A stretch of 64,000 nucleotides of DNA from Dermatemys mawii (lineage: Eukaryota > Chordata > Testudines > Dermatemydidae), in assembly GCA_007922305.1 (NCBI GenBank), contig ML677358.1, positions 10,175,810 through 10,239,809 of the forward strand, written 5' to 3'. A program made the position numbers and the translations under genes. Numbering within the stretch: the first letter of the stretch is position 1; every line of letters starts with the position of its first letter. The notes under the pieces were generated by a model. That model saw only the letters and a program-made list of their open reading frames with translations, ran no database searches and was not told the DNA's origin. Below, in pieces: positions 1 through 11,572 of this stretch.

Positions 1-572
1 CCATCCCACTTCTCTCCCTCACCCTGTGCATAGAGCCCTCACCTCCAGTGCACAAAGCCCCCATCCCACTTTTCTCCCTCACCCTCCAGTGCACAGAGCC
101 CCCATCCCACTTCTCTCCCTCACCCTGTGCTCAGAGCCTCCCATCTCCTCCCCTCCAGTGCACAGAGCCCCTGCCCTACTTCTCTCCCTCACCCTTTGCA
201 CAGAGCCCCTTGTCCCCTCCCCTCCAGTACACAGAGCCCTCCCATCCCGCTGTTCTCCCTCACCCTGTGCACAGAGCCCCCACCTCCTCCCCATCCAGTG
301 CACAGAGCCCCCATCCCACTTCTCTCTCTCACCCTGTGCACATAGCCCCCTGCCCCTGCTTCTCCCCCGTGCACAGAGCCCCTCGCTTCTCTCTCCCAAT
401 GCACAGAGTCCCTTGCCCGCCCTGTGGACAGAGCCTCCTTGCCCCCTATGCACAGTGCCCCCTGTGCATGAAGCCCCCTGCCCCAATTCTCCCCCCACCC
501 TGTGCACAGAGACCCCTGCTTCTCCCCCTCACCCTGTGTACAGAACCCCCACGCCCTATGCACAGCGCATCA
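1..572. repeat. C-rich minisatellite with alternating 31/38-bp units
   Basis: About 18 degenerate copies of a GCACAGAGCCC core occur, separated by pyrimidine-rich spacers. Between 129 and 338 the cores alternate at about 31 and 38-40 bp, because a spacer ending in CCTCCAGT alternates with one ending in TCACCCTGT. The real unit is therefore a dimer of about 69 bp. After about 340 the spacing becomes irregular (22-38 bp) and the array decays. It starts at the window edge, so its true left end is unseen. Long reading frames on both strands here come from the repeat period and the lack of A/T-rich stops, and they match no protein I know. Confidence 0.9.
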
Positions 573-2230
573 CATTGATGGAATAGCCCTGTTCCCTCTC
601 TCCCTTGCAGCTCTTCTACCCACATTGCAAAACACTAGAGGCCCCAACCCCCCTTTTATTCTCTCCCTCCCTGCACACCTCCGCTACCCACAGAATGTGC
701 AGCAGCACACCACAGAGACCAACACCCTCTCCAGCTGCTTCTCTTCCTGCCTGCCACCTACACTGCGGGCAGAACACAGAGCCCCAGTGCCTTCTCATGC
801 AGGGTGGCGAGCACAGCAACTCACTGCTCTCTACAATACGGACCTGTCCTATATACTGTACCCCCTTCTCCTGGGGCAGGGCCCAACTCGGCACCTCACG
901 CCTCCCTTTGCAGGGATTCTCCCCCAGCCTCCTGTTGTGACCAGCTCGGCCTTGCTCAGCACCCCTGTGCCCTCCCTGCCTCTTCCTCTCCATCATCTGA
1001 AAAAGTATTTAGTGCACAATCCAGTCCTCATGAAAACGCATCATTACCTCTCCCACTCAGCCAGGCACTAAGCACAGTGGAGGATTTCCACTAACATGGT
1101 GTGGAGCGCACAGCAAAGAGCCTCAGTACCGTTCCCCACAAATGGTCTCTCTCCGTCTGCCCTGCTGATAGCCATGCCTTGTGCTGCAGCACAGTGTGTT
1201 CTGTTTCTTTAAATCTTATCTGGCTTCCTTCCTAAAGAGGCTGGGGAGAATGGAAGCAGAAGGCTACAGAAAGCTGGGGGATAACATTTCCTCATTTGAA
1301 TAAAGTTCCTCGTTCACCCACGCTGCCCAGCACCCACGGCCTCCTCACTCAGGAGGAATTCTGCCTGAGAGATGCAAGCATGTCTGCGTGTACCTTGTCA
1401 TGCAAGGGGAGCGTGCCTGCTGCTGCTCTTCTTCCTGGGGTGCAGCCTACTCCCCACTGCATCACCAACCAACCCTGCTAGTCAGCACAGAGAGGCAGGT
1501 AGGGCTGTGGCTCTGTCTCATTCTCTGCTTGCTGTCCTGAAGCCTAGGAAGCTCTTAGGAGAGGAGGAGTGCTGCACTCCGGTGGGGATTCTGCCCTGCT
1601 GCTCAGGAGCCCGGAGAGGAGGGTGGCAAAACTCCTTTCATCCTCCCTCCTGTCTGTGCCTGTGATGCCGCAGTGGAGCACAAGCCCCACTCCTGATGCC
1701 ACCTGCCCCTCTGCGGCCCAGCCCCCGCTACTGCTACCTGCCCCCTTCCAGCTTGTGATAGGTCTTAATGCAGCGGGAGGGAGCTGCATACAAGGAACCC
1801 ACTTCCTCCTTCTTTGCACAAGCCTTCCCAAAGGGCCTGCCCCCTCCATGCACCGCCAGGCCCACATGCTTCCCGAATGGAGCGATAACTTCATGGCTGC
1901 TGCCTCGCTGTGAGAGGTACTGGGGCTGCTGGGCATTTGTGTGCAGTGAGCTGAGAGCACCTGCGGGCCCAGGCTCACTTCACACCGCCAGCTTGCTGCC
2001 ACCTCCTGGCTCTGCTCCCTCCCACACCCTTACTGCTGCTGTATGGGACCAGGGAGCAAAGAGGCTGCTGGCTCAGCAGGCATCTCAGTGGCCCTTAGTA
2101 TGACGTGGGGAGCAACTGCAGTGGAATTTACCCTGCACACTTTGCCCTAAATGTAATCCACCACCTCATCTTATCCACACTAGAACCTATCTCATCCTTG
2201 TTACTGGTGATTCTACCCAGGCAGCATGTC
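573..2230. other. GC-richer unique sequence, no gene recognised
   Basis: This is C- and CT-rich sequence continuing from the minisatellite, with scattered short frames on both strands (up to 189 codons). None has a recognisable domain or family signature. I see no splice-site-bounded exon, RNA gene or known transposon end. It may be a degraded flank of the tandem array or simply a GC-rich pocket. Confidence 0.4.
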
Positions 2231-3104
2231 CTCCCTCACACAGTGTAAGGAGCACAGAACAGAATTAATTCTCCCAGTGCCTCTCTCTGCTCGTCACAAC
2301 CTGCTGTTGTGACCCACAAATTTTAGTTTAAAAAAATAAGTAGAAAAATTGCTCTTGGCACAATGTTATACAGCACTAATATTGCAAATGTTTAAAAAGC
2401 AGAGCAGTGACTTTCTGTAGGGAGCTGATAGCAATCCAACAGCATTTTACAAAGTGTAGGCAAAGTCCTACCCTGAGGATGGGCATCAAGCATTAGCTCG
2501 GAGGATGATGCAGATGGGCATCTCAGTTGTTCAGAGGGTTTTCATCTTTCAGTTTTCTTAAAGGGAGTCTCCAGCTGTTATGGGTGTGAAGAAAACTTTT
2601 AAAACAACCTGAGTGTAACCATTGCAGTGATGTATTCCTGGGTTTGCAGAGAGCCTGAAACAGTAGCACTGAATTATGAATTTCCCCCTTTATTTCAATG
2701 GCAACTCAGAGGCCACTGATATGAATTTAAATGTCAGCATTAACTATCTCATCAAAACACAAATCATCATATTCTGAAGATCTACTCAATCTACTTGACT
2801 GACCATTCATTTTGGATTTCTTTTAACAGCCTATGAGGGGCACAATAGGTTTAATTTGCCTGAAGGGCAGGGAGGGGCGGGAGGCTAAACTCAGCTTCCA
2901 AAAATTTGGGAAACAATGCAATGCCACAAATATCAACCAAATATAGAACTTAACCAGTTTTATTCCCTCTACTTATTCTGCTGTGTATTTATTTAAATTT
3001 ATATTGCTAAAGAGCATCCATCCAGAGCCTTAAGGTCCATTAACATAAATTTCAAGTGTCTATAATCTACAGTCTCTCATACTTCCAACTTATTCCATGA
3101 ATAG
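2231..3104. other. Unique AT-rich sequence
   Basis: No gene, RNA or transposon that I can recognise in this stretch. Confidence 0.4.
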
Positions 3105-3165
3105 TTTAGCACCAGTACCCCGTAAATAGTCCTGTTGACTTCAGTGGGACTACTTGTGGAATAAG

Positions 3166-3366
3166 AGAAGTGACAAAGAATCCTGTGGCACCTTAAAAAC
3201 TAACTAAAGTTTTAGAGCATAAGCTTTCGTGGGCTAATACCCACTTTGTCAGATGCAATGAAAGCCCACGAAAGCTTATGCTCTAAAACTTTAGTTAGTC
3301 TTTAAGGTGCCACAGGACTCTTTGTCACTTCTGCTATTCCAGACTAACACGGCTACCCCTCTGATT
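3166..3366. mobile_element. Foldback Penelope-like element (inverted pseudo-LTR pair), copy 1
   Basis: This 201-bp insertion is flanked by a 13-bp target-site duplication, CTTGTGGAATAAG at 3153-3165 and CTTGTGAAATAAG at 3367-3379 (one mismatch). The left part (3166-3257) is the element's 3' terminal region in antisense. The right part (3258-3366) is the same region in sense, ending in CGGCTACCCCTCTGATT. The arms can form a long hairpin. There is no coding sequence. Assignment to PLEs rests on identity of the arms with the tail of the copy at 57933-58479, which still encodes part of a GIY-YIG nuclease. Long TSDs fit target-primed retrotransposition and argue against a DNA transposon. Confidence 0.85.
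3216..3257 (-). ncRNA. Hammerhead-ribozyme-like motif in PLE copy 1
   Basis: On the minus strand the order is CTGACAA (core; rc at 3246-3252), a 5-bp stem II GTGGG/CCCAC, GAAA (rc at 3225-3228), then GCTTATGC and TC. This matches the hammerhead layout CUGANGA / stem II / GAAA / short stem III / UH. One core base is changed (G8 to A), so this copy is probably inactive. Hammerheads in PLE terminal repeats are established knowledge (Cervera and De la Peña). Confidence 0.6.
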
Positions 3367-3410
3367 CTTGTGAAATAAGGTGCTATTCACTGTGAATTGA
3401 GGGTATTGGC

Positions 3411-4227
3411 ATTTAGCTCTTTAATGCTGTATGGGGACATAGAAGTGGGAACATTACACTGGGATAGAAAAGGCAGTGGATGTATGGTTGTGGTGGGGGG
3501 AAGGGTTGTGTATGGTGGAAGCCCCCCCCGGCTTAGATACGGATCTGCATTTTAGAATATGTATCCAGATTCTGAACTTTAGGGATTTTGCCATCATTGG
3601 ATTTTTGTATATGTTTGTTATACTAATGTAGGAGTTTTTGAGATGATTTTATTACATTGCAACAATCTGCTGAAATACCATGTACAAATGCCCCCAATGC
3701 AATGTGCAAATGCCATTGCAAAATACAACGTGCAGAGCCAGCAGCTTCCTGATGTTCTCCCTCCATCTTCTGCTGTTGTTCAATGGTAGGAAGAATGAAC
3801 TGACTCATCAGACCCCCATGACTTCTCTGATACTCTTTATCATGACTCAGGGCTAGTTGTACCTCTGTGTCCTTTTCTGGTCTTTGAAGTGTACCCCTTT
3901 CCACCCTCCGAGGAGACTTTTGACTTCACCTGTTCTGTGGTGGAACCACATGATCCTTCCACTCTTAAACTGGTTCCACCAGGGCCCGATTAAGCTCGAC
4001 ATCAGCAAGTCTTCCCTCTGGGATCTGAGACCAGTGGTGGAAGCAGAGATGAGTGGGCAACACACATATTACAAGTCTGTAGTAAGGGTTTTTAGGTTCT
4101 TCCCTCAGTCCACCTCATCTATCACCCACCACCAAGGGACGTGATGGATTTCCCCATCATATGACTGTATGTTCCTCCAAGATATATACTCTAGTTCAAC
4201 CACAGTTTATTGGGGCTAATGAAGAAA
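3411..4227. other. Unique sequence, no feature recognised
   Basis: No gene is supported. It contains a 7-C run at about 3524 and short overlapping frames on both strands near 3623-4144 that match no family I recognise. Confidence 0.4.
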
Positions 4228-4318
4228 ACGCAGGGTGAAATTCTGTGAGCTGTATTATGCAGGACAACAGACTAGGTGATCTTAATGGTCGCTTCTGGCT
4301 TAAAATCTGTGACTCTCT
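4228..4318 (+). mobile_element. CR1 LINE 3'-end fragment
   Basis: The string CAGACTAGGTGATCTTAATGG followed by TCGCTTCTGGCTTAAAATCT and GTGACTCT is the sense 3' terminus of CR1 (consensus form: 'gactagatgatcataatggtcccttctggccttggaatctatga'). It is a short, 5'-truncated, diverged copy. Confidence 0.8.
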
Positions 4319-4470
4319 AAGTGCAACGGTTAGGTTAACAGTGCACTCTACTTTACATTTCTAGTAGCCTCCTGTGGCTGGAGGCAGATGCCATATTATA
4401 TATAGTTCAAATGCAGTTTGTTATAGTGGACATTCATTTTGTTGCTTTCTTATTCCCCACTCTTCCGCTA

Positions 4471-4519
4471 CTCATGACTATGTCTATCTACCAGCCTGGT
4501 AGATAGACATAGTCATGAG
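4471..4519. repeat. Perfect 24-bp inverted repeat with 1-bp centre
   Basis: Left arm 4471-4494 (CTCATGACTATGTCTATCTA then CCAG) is exactly reverse-complementary to right arm 4496-4519, with a single C at 4495 between them. The match stops sharply at both outer ends. It is not part of any repeat family I recognise. It could form a 24-bp hairpin or cruciform. Confidence 0.95.
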
Positions 4520-4524
4520 CAGAA

Positions 4525-4735
4525 CTAAACAAAAAATTTTGAACTAAGCTTTTCTATTGGAAAAACTATTTTTTATCCCCCTCATCCAAATGAAATATTT
4601 GGCATACATTTTTTTTTTTTTTTGAAAATTTTCATGACATTTTTGTTGAAATTTTTCTGGAAAAAAATATCAAAATAATTCTCAGTATTTTTTGTCTACT
4701 AAGACCATGTTTTTGGTAAAACAAACAGTGTTAAT
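4525..4735. repeat. AT-rich fragment resembling the element at 27557-28262
   Basis: This T/A-run-rich stretch has repeated GAAAATTTT, GAAATTTTTCTGG and AAAACTATTTTT motifs and a T15 run near 4611. It resembles the AT-rich TIR element further right. The match is by style and short words only, so the assignment is weak. Confidence 0.3.
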
Positions 4736-5061
4736 AACCACTTTCATAACACTTGTTATAAACATTTTCAATCAAAATATTTTGCAGAAATGAGAAATGG
4801 GTCCATTTTGAATCCTGAAAATTGGAACCAACTGTGACATATTTCACACATTTAAAAAAATGTCCGTGAGATATCTCATACAGCTGATGGGTGCTTTGAA
4901 TGCGTACATGGCAAGATCTCTGTAAGATGGCAATAAATCTGTAAAATGGAAATAATGATACTGATCTCTTTTTAAAAGTGCTTTGAAGTCGACTAATGAA
5001 AATGTCTCTATAAGAGCTAGTAATACTATGAGGAAAATTCAATAGTAGCTATTTCTTCTGT

Positions 5062-5216
5062 TTGCCAGAGGTTGAGAATGCACAACAGGGGAATGAATCA
5101 CTTGATGATTACCTGTTCTGTTCATTCCCTTTGAAGCCCTTGGCATTGGCCACTGTCGGGAGACAGGATATTGGTTTAGATGGACTGTTGGTCTGTCTCA
5201 GTATGGCCATTCTTAT
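5062..5216 (+). mobile_element. CR1/L3-type LINE 3'-end fragment
   Basis: AACAGGGGAATGAATCACTT, then CCTGTTCTGTTCATTCCCT, then GACAGGATATTGG and TCAGTATGGCCATTCTTATG form the sense counterpart of the antisense LINE tail at 59249-59400 (CATAAGAACGGCCATAC ... GAATGAACAGAACAGG). It is a diverged 5'-truncated copy with no coding part. Confidence 0.8.
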
Positions 5217-5586
5217 GTCATTATACAAAATGCGTGGCAATATTACAATGAGTTTGACACTCTGGCACCAGGAAGCCTAATTGCTGGCCTCATGGCCAAT
5301 GCAAAAGAGACCTATTCGTACTGAAATCGGAGCACAAAAAATAAACAATTTTCTCCCATCTGCAGAGCATTCCATATTTATCATTGTTATGTTCAGTCAC
5401 ACGTACAAGATCTGAATCAGGTTTCACATGTAGCAGAGAGAGATTAGTGTGCTGGAATGTTTTGAAAATCATTGCTTTATGCAAATATTTTTGAATGTAA
5501 AGTGGCAGGGAAAACTTCAGTGCTATTCCAATGTTGTGCTAAAAAAGTATAAAATGTAAGAGCCAGCATTTCATAATAATTTAAGT
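5217..5586. other. Unique sequence
   Basis: Nothing recognisable beyond chance short frames. Confidence 0.4.
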
Positions 5587-5902
5587 CAGAGGTTCCCAAA
5601 TTGTGGCCCATGGTGGCCTGCCAAGCACTTGGGGGTAGTCTGTGGTAAGCTGGATGGTCACATGGTACTAGCTGATACTTCTTATTTCAGCTGCTAAATC
5701 CTGTTAACTGACTCTTAAAATATATTACTTTCCTGACATTAATTTTCCACGTAAGCAATAGCTGAAGTTGCCACATGGATTTTACCTGATTCCAAATAAG
5801 AGGAGAGGATCTCGGTGATTGCAAATGCAAAGGGAGGCATCCAGGAGACAATGTGTATTAAAATTTCGTTCCTGATGTGAAATATTTTGAGAATCCCTTA
5901 GC
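5587..5902. mobile_element. hAT-like non-autonomous element
   Basis: It begins CAGAGGTTCCCAAATTGTGG and ends TTTTGAGAATCCCTTAG. The ends are imperfect terminal inverted repeats of the type CAG(A/G)GGTTCCCAAA, common in hAT-derived repeats. The interior is about 315 bp with no coding potential. No clear 8-bp target duplication was found, so the boundaries are approximate. Confidence 0.5.
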
Positions 5903-8690
5903 TTAGTTAAGGTACAGTGAGCTCTGAGTTACTTCATTTCAAATAAAAAATTGTTTCAAACTGAATCATTTATTTGCCCACAAGAGCAAAATTAGATCAC
6001 TTTTCTCAGGAATAGTAAATTAAAAAACCCCATCAGTGCTGGACATCAGGTATTTGATTGAACATAACTCACGAGAGAGTCTAGATAATTGCAGTAAGCC
6101 ACAACGAAGTGCTAGCAATGAAATTGGATGATTTTCAGATTAATCCCATGAATTTAGCAAACTAGTCTTGAAATGAAGCAAGACCCTTCTTGCAGACATG
6201 AATGTCACTAACTGGCACAGAAAATGAAGTACACAATGCTTATTGAAGGCTAATGTAGTGGGATTAGACACAGTGCCATAAATTCATCAAATCCTAGAGG
6301 ATTCTTTTGTTGCGTTTTGATGTCTTTTTTTTCTTTGGAGAGACGAAGGAGCTTGGAAAGAACTAATTTAAAGGAGTGTGAACTTGTTTGTGATGGGGAG
6401 ATAAGGATTGTGGTCCCAGTTGTGCCTGTTAGACACAGGTTCAGGTTGACAGCAGTGCTGAGCCATACTGCCTCAGGGGGCTCAAAGGCTGCCCCACCAT
6501 TTAGGAGGCTGCTTCCTTGAAAAGGTATCGGGGGTACAGGAGTGGAGGAATAGTGGAGACGGCGATGATGAGACCAGATAGGGAGAACATTGGACCCTGT
6601 TGCATATGAAAGCGAAGCCTGAACTTGAGGTATGAAATAAGACTTTCTGGGACTTGAAAAAGCCAGTGGGTACTGCCACATGGTCAGTACCAGAGTTCAT
6701 TCATAGGTTTGTAAATAATTGTAAATGGAAAATAATAAATTACAAGTTAGTTAATTCAGTCGGGAGTGGACTGTAGTGAATGGGGATCTCCTCAGTGGCC
6801 TTCGGACACCTACCATGCCTATCAAAGGACTCCTGCTCCTGGTGACAGAGTTCTTGTAACAAAGGGGCAGAGGGAGAGGTGCGCTGAGATAAAATTTCCA
6901 AGTGGGAAGCTTGGTGGAGGCAGAGGGTATTTGAAACTAAGTCAAAGGAAACCTGATGTTCATCACAGTACTGTACACTCGTGTTACCTTCCTATGGCTG
7001 GGCGATATCCACAGTGTCACCCTCTATGTAGCTGTCTTCTATGTGGGGCTAAAAATCTATATAAAGACTGGAAAGAGCTGCATTAATGAATATAAATGAG
7101 ATGACGTGGTTTATATGAAAAGCTTTGGTGCTGCACTTGGCTCCAAAAATCTGGATGAAGTGAAATGTCTGTCTGGTGACTGCAGATTCTTCGCCCCTCC
7201 CCCAAATTATATGGATACAAGAAAAGTTTAATAACAGAAAAAAAAAAAAAAGAAGCAAAGGTTGAAATATCTCCTACTTGAGTAATTCACTTGTGCTGCA
7301 TTGTCCAACCTCTCTTGCCAGCTAAAACTTCTAGCAGTGCTGATTATCTGGTTAGCAGGCCCCACTAAATTGCACTGTTAATTCAAAATATGCTGTGTGA
7401 GCTGACAGCGAATAGATGGCTCAGGGTAAGAACCACAACCAGTTATTTCTGAATAAAAGCCCTAGCGCCTTGTTACCTGTTCAGAACTAGTGTTTTAAAG
7501 AGTTTACTCTCATGGAGCTATCCAACAACTGTGTTAATTCTCCCACAGGTTTAGCACTAGCAGTGTGCTTATATGTCCTGCTATAGGTGGGATAGCCATG
7601 ATCCTACTTTTCAGCAATGCAATATGTTTGTTGACCATCATCAAGGAAAGCTGCCCATTGTTCCATGTGTTGACTTTATCATCCTACATGACATACTCCT
7701 ATGCTGTTCTACCCATTACAAAGACAGGAGAATATCACCATGGTGAATCTTTGCAAACAGCTAATGAGGACAGATGGAGACATTTTTTTTTTTTTTTCAG
7801 TTCACAGCTTATTATCACGTGGCTTTGGCACATTAGGGATGAGTAGGTGTATGTCATACATAGTGTAAATACAAGAGCTAGGTTAAAGCAGCAGCAAAGT
7901 ATTTGTGATTGCTTGTTTAAATTAACCCCTCACATTCACTTTGGGATATATTGCCTCTCCTATTTGCTTTCTGAAAATGCATGCGATCAAGTTTTTGTTT
8001 GTAAGGATATTTTCAGAAAGTGGTGTGAATATCAATGAGAATAACCACGACAATTTATCTAAAAGTGCTCACGTGGCCATCTTGAAGACTCTTTCAGGGT
8101 TTGAAAATCAACCAAGCAGACAATAAAAACAATCCTGTGTGACTGTGGTGACCAATTCAACTGTTTAAATTTATGAAAAACAAAAAATACTCAAAGTAAT
8201 AGTGATGGCAAATAGTTTGCAAACAATGCATAGGTTGAAAAATGTTCACGTAAACTGTTCATTGGATAATTGACTATGTAACTCTAAAATCTATCTATTT
8301 TTTTGAAAAGAAAAAAAAGTACTAAATTAAATTATTCACTATGTGTAGTTCCTATAGTTCTTTAAATCAACTTCTAAATTTCCTGATACTTGTGTGTTTC
8401 AAGTTGTCAGTCTTGTACATCTCTTTAGCACAATAATGTTCTTCTAACATAGGGCCAGTTTTCAGAAATGAGAGGTGTGCAATTGCATGTTAAAATACCA
8501 TGATTGCACATGCAAATTTCTTATTTGTACAAACAAATTCACTTACTTGTGCATTTTGGATGCCTAACATTTTTTAAACATTATTTTTCCACTGAACTTC
8601 CTTTTTTGGAAAGAAAAAAGAGATTTTAGAAAATACAGATTGATCTTGAATGCAAACAAATAAATTTCAATTTGTGATCTTGTAAAAAAT
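5903..8690. other. Long stretch without a recognised gene
   Basis: The longest frame, minus strand 6250-6681 (143 codons), shows no domain, signal peptide or family motif and lies in otherwise ordinary AT-rich DNA, so I do not call it a gene. A13 and T14 runs occur near 7239 and 7783. No repeat family was recognised. Confidence 0.4.
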
Positions 8691-8718
8691 GCAGGTGTGT
8701 AGAACCCCAAATATATAT

Positions 8719-8820
8719 CTGTGTTTGTGTGTGTGTGTGAACATACTGAAATAAACATTCTACCATCACTAACATATGTATATATCATATATTCTGTATG
8801 TATGTATCTGATATATATAA
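8719..8820. repeat. Short (TG)n and (TA)/(TATG)n simple repeats
   Basis: A TG run occurs at about 8722-8740, followed by TATGTATATATC and TATGTATGTATC motifs and ATATATA up to 8820. Confidence 0.8.
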
Positions 8821-8939
8821 ATCAGTAAGAAATTATATGTAATTCATTTGGGGAAAATGTACTCGGCAAAAGATGTCATTCTGTTTCTTGGATACAAACA
8901 CCTGGTTACTCAAGCTACTATCTCACAACTTCATTAGCA

Positions 8940-9075
8940 AATTCATGATTATTTTTATAACTAGGACTAGGAAATGGGATTTTCAGAATATTCCTGGATA
9001 GCATGGCCAATATTTTCAAAAGTGACTATTGATTTTGAAAATTGAGCCCCTTTAATGTGTCACAAGTTGGGTACC
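8940..9075. repeat. Fragment of palindromic 'ttttcaaaagtg' repeat
   Basis: CCAATATTTTCAAAAGTGAC followed by TTTTGAAAATTGAGCCCC resembles the small inverted-repeat family ('gattttcaaaagtgcctaag...') widespread in sauropsids. It is diverged and the boundaries are uncertain. Confidence 0.4.
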
Positions 9076-10679
9076 TAAAATCACTAGTCACTCTATAACA
9101 TCTTGATCTATATGTTTTAGATGAGATGTGTTTCCTTTCTTTCGGCCAAAGTCCTTGCTTAATGTGAAGAAATGAAGTTAACAGTTTCAACCAGCAGGTG
9201 GAGTCTAAATGGAGTAAAGCAGGAGAGAGAGAGAGAGCCATGCATATTCTTTAGCCTTGCTCAGAATCTTATCAAAAGTACCTCCTATGTCTTAGAAATT
9301 TTGAAAGTTCTAAAGAACCCTAATATCACTTTACATTCCATTATATGTAAGCCTGATAGGCTATTTCAAAGGGTGGTATGTGTAGTTCATTAATCTCACT
9401 GATATCGACTTCAGATAACACATGGAAGGGTTAAATAATTGTCTGTATTCCTAAATGAAAAAGAAAGAAAGCGGTCAATTCATATAGTTTTGTGAATAGG
9501 TAAATGGGGGAAAAAGCACTTGCTGATTCTGCTGAACTAACTTCTTGATTGTAAGTTTCTTTGTTAGTTTCTAACAGGGTCACCTACCAGAGAAAAGACA
9601 AGACTGAGTAGGCTCCACTGGCAATACCACAATATGAAAGTGTTGAAAACACCAGGTGCACTGAAAGTGAGTTTAAGGCACAACAGTTATGAGACAAAAA
9701 TCATGGTGCTGTGTTAGTAACATTGGACGGTGAAGGTGAGAGTGAGTACATAAAAGATTGAGAATTGCTCACATGCTGTGATAATGAGGGCCAAGTAAGT
9801 ACCTAAAAGAGATTTGAAGACATTCAGATTAAAAATGTACTATACTTACATGAGCCACAATGGTATCATCGTCATTATATATATCTTGCATGAGAATGAG
9901 CATTTGAGTTTATGCAGAATATATTTTTCAGCTCAGATTTGCCCCTAAAATCTGGCTCTTACAAAACTTAAGACTAATATTTACACCATTTAAAAAAAGG
10001 TGTCCTATAAGTGTCCACTTATAGGAGACTTTAAGCGTTTGCAACTGAAATACCAAAGAATCTAAATGTCAAAGTGACCAGGAGCTACATCGAGGAGATG
10101 GAGCCCCTACATTTCGCATCTAGATTTTGAACACCTCACATTTGGCATCTGGGGTTTGGTTTACTGGCAACTGGCTACAAATAAAAATGATACGATTCCT
10201 CTATTACTATTTTCCAAGCTGACAGAAATGCATACAATAAATAGAAATAGCGACAGGTTAATTAGATTTTTAACATTATTTCAATTGTATTAATCTATGA
10301 TGATCTTAGAAACATAGGTAAGCAAATGTATTTATTGAATATATATGGGATCTGTCTTCTTGTTAGCCTACACTGGAGCACCAGTTATAATGGAGCTTCA
10401 CCTATTTATACCAGTGGGCAATTTGGCCTGTGATTTTTTCCTGGATGGTGTCACTTTAGGGCTGCAAGCTTATTGGCAGTGGCTCAAGGGCCATACCAAA
10501 CTGCTTACTGTGGAGTAGATTGCACTGTCTCTCATCTTCATTTCATAAGCAAGTCCTATAGAAATTGCAGGCTCCAACTCAATTACTGTTATAACATGTC
10601 CATCTCTGTAGTATTGAGGCACCTGCAATGGTGTAGATCAGCCCGTAGGCATCAGTTCTGTGAGGAAAACACTGCAGCT
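9076..10679. other. Unique sequence, no gene recognised
   Basis: AT-rich DNA with short frames only. I see no exon, RNA gene or classified repeat. Confidence 0.4.
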
Positions 10680-10794
10680 GTGCAGGCAGCAATATTGAGA
10701 AAGGTTAAATGGTAAAGAAACCTCCTTGTTTCATATTACCTTAAAAGATTCGTTTTCTTTATCATTTAACCTCTCTCAGTATTGCTGCCTGCAC
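10680..10794. repeat. Long hairpin: 41-bp arms, 33-nt loop
   Basis: Left arm 10680-10720 begins GTGCAGGCAGCAATATTGAG. Right arm 10754-10794 ends CTCAGTATTGCTGCCTGCAC. They pair with three differences. For a plus-strand RNA, two of these become G:U wobbles, leaving one A:C mismatch. The loop is 10721-10753. The shape is that of a pre-miRNA or a mariner-type palindromic MITE. No TA duplication is evident at the ends (CT before, CA after). Confidence 0.85.
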
Positions 10795-11572
10795 CAAATT
10801 CATATCTAGGATAAATCTAGGTCCTTTTTTAAAAAATTGAATTCAGGCACTTTTCCGAGTGAAAATAAAATAATGTGATCTTTGATTGTGGTGCTATGAA
10901 ATCTTCATTGAGAGTGTGTCTGTGTGTATATATATTAATTATTATTTATTTTATTATATTCATTACATGTCTCAGAATAAATGAAAACATAAAAAATAAT
11001 GAATGCTCCTGTTTGGTTCATCATCCCTATTTGAATTTGATTTATATTTAGAGAGCTGAAAACTCTTCAGAACTGTATAAATTTAGATATTCTGGAGCAC
11101 TGTTTTCTGACTGGCAAGTTAGGACTGTGGAGAGAGGACTTTTTTCACTAATAGGTTACTACACTCCTGATTTTCTTGCAAGCTTTCTGGGTGAATCGCA
11201 TTCTGCTCTGTCTAGGATCCTGTTAGGATTAGGTTAGGGATTGTCCATAGTGGTTGACAAAGGAGGTAGTGGGGGTGGGGGAGAGGAAGAAAGAAGAAAA
11301 TAAAAGAATTATGATTGGATCCTGTATTGTGGAAGCAGAAGTAATTGTTGTGGTCTTAGTGTCAGACATTTCCTTGAAGGTAATTAACCAGATTATCAGT
11401 AAGTAGAGTGACACTGAGCAATTACAACCCCAATTTGCTGTGCTAACACTCAAGAAACTTCAGCCAACTCTTTTTTGTTGCTTGGCAACTCACACATGCT
11501 TTGAAATTTGTTTAGAATAGCAAGTGATAAACATTTTTCAAGTAGCCAAGGTATCATTGGAGGCAATCCTAG
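10795..11572. other. Unique AT-rich sequence
   Basis: No gene or classified repeat. A short TATATATTAATTATTATT tract lies near 10930. Confidence 0.4.

Larger units (their letters stand above)
3105..3410. repeat. Old palindromic amniote repeat fragment, split by a Penelope-like insertion
   Basis: The sequence on either side of the PLE at 3166-3366 (TTGACTTCAGTGGGACTACT before it, a GTAAATAGT-like arm further left, and GGTGCTATTCACTGTGAATT after it) belongs to the common sauropsid interspersed repeat built around 'attgacttcagtggga'. This repeat often forms an inverted repeat with 'agtaaagttaagcac'-type arms. The family call is from memory of turtle and bird sequence; the split by the PLE is seen directly. 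Confidence 0.5.

Noticed and set aside
26..586. Long overlapping frames on both strands, up to 186 codons, with Cys/Pro/Ser-rich repeats
   Set aside because: They follow the minisatellite period and are open because the tandem unit lacks stops. No family resemblance.
3166..3366. Palindromic repeat read as a DNA-transposon MITE or CRISPR-like unit
   Set aside because: The 13-bp target duplication and sequence identity with the endonuclease-bearing PLE show a retroelement. CRISPR arrays do not apply to this genome.
6250..6681. 143-codon minus-strand frame
   Set aside because: No recognisable motif. A frame of this length is expected by chance in 64 kb over six frames.
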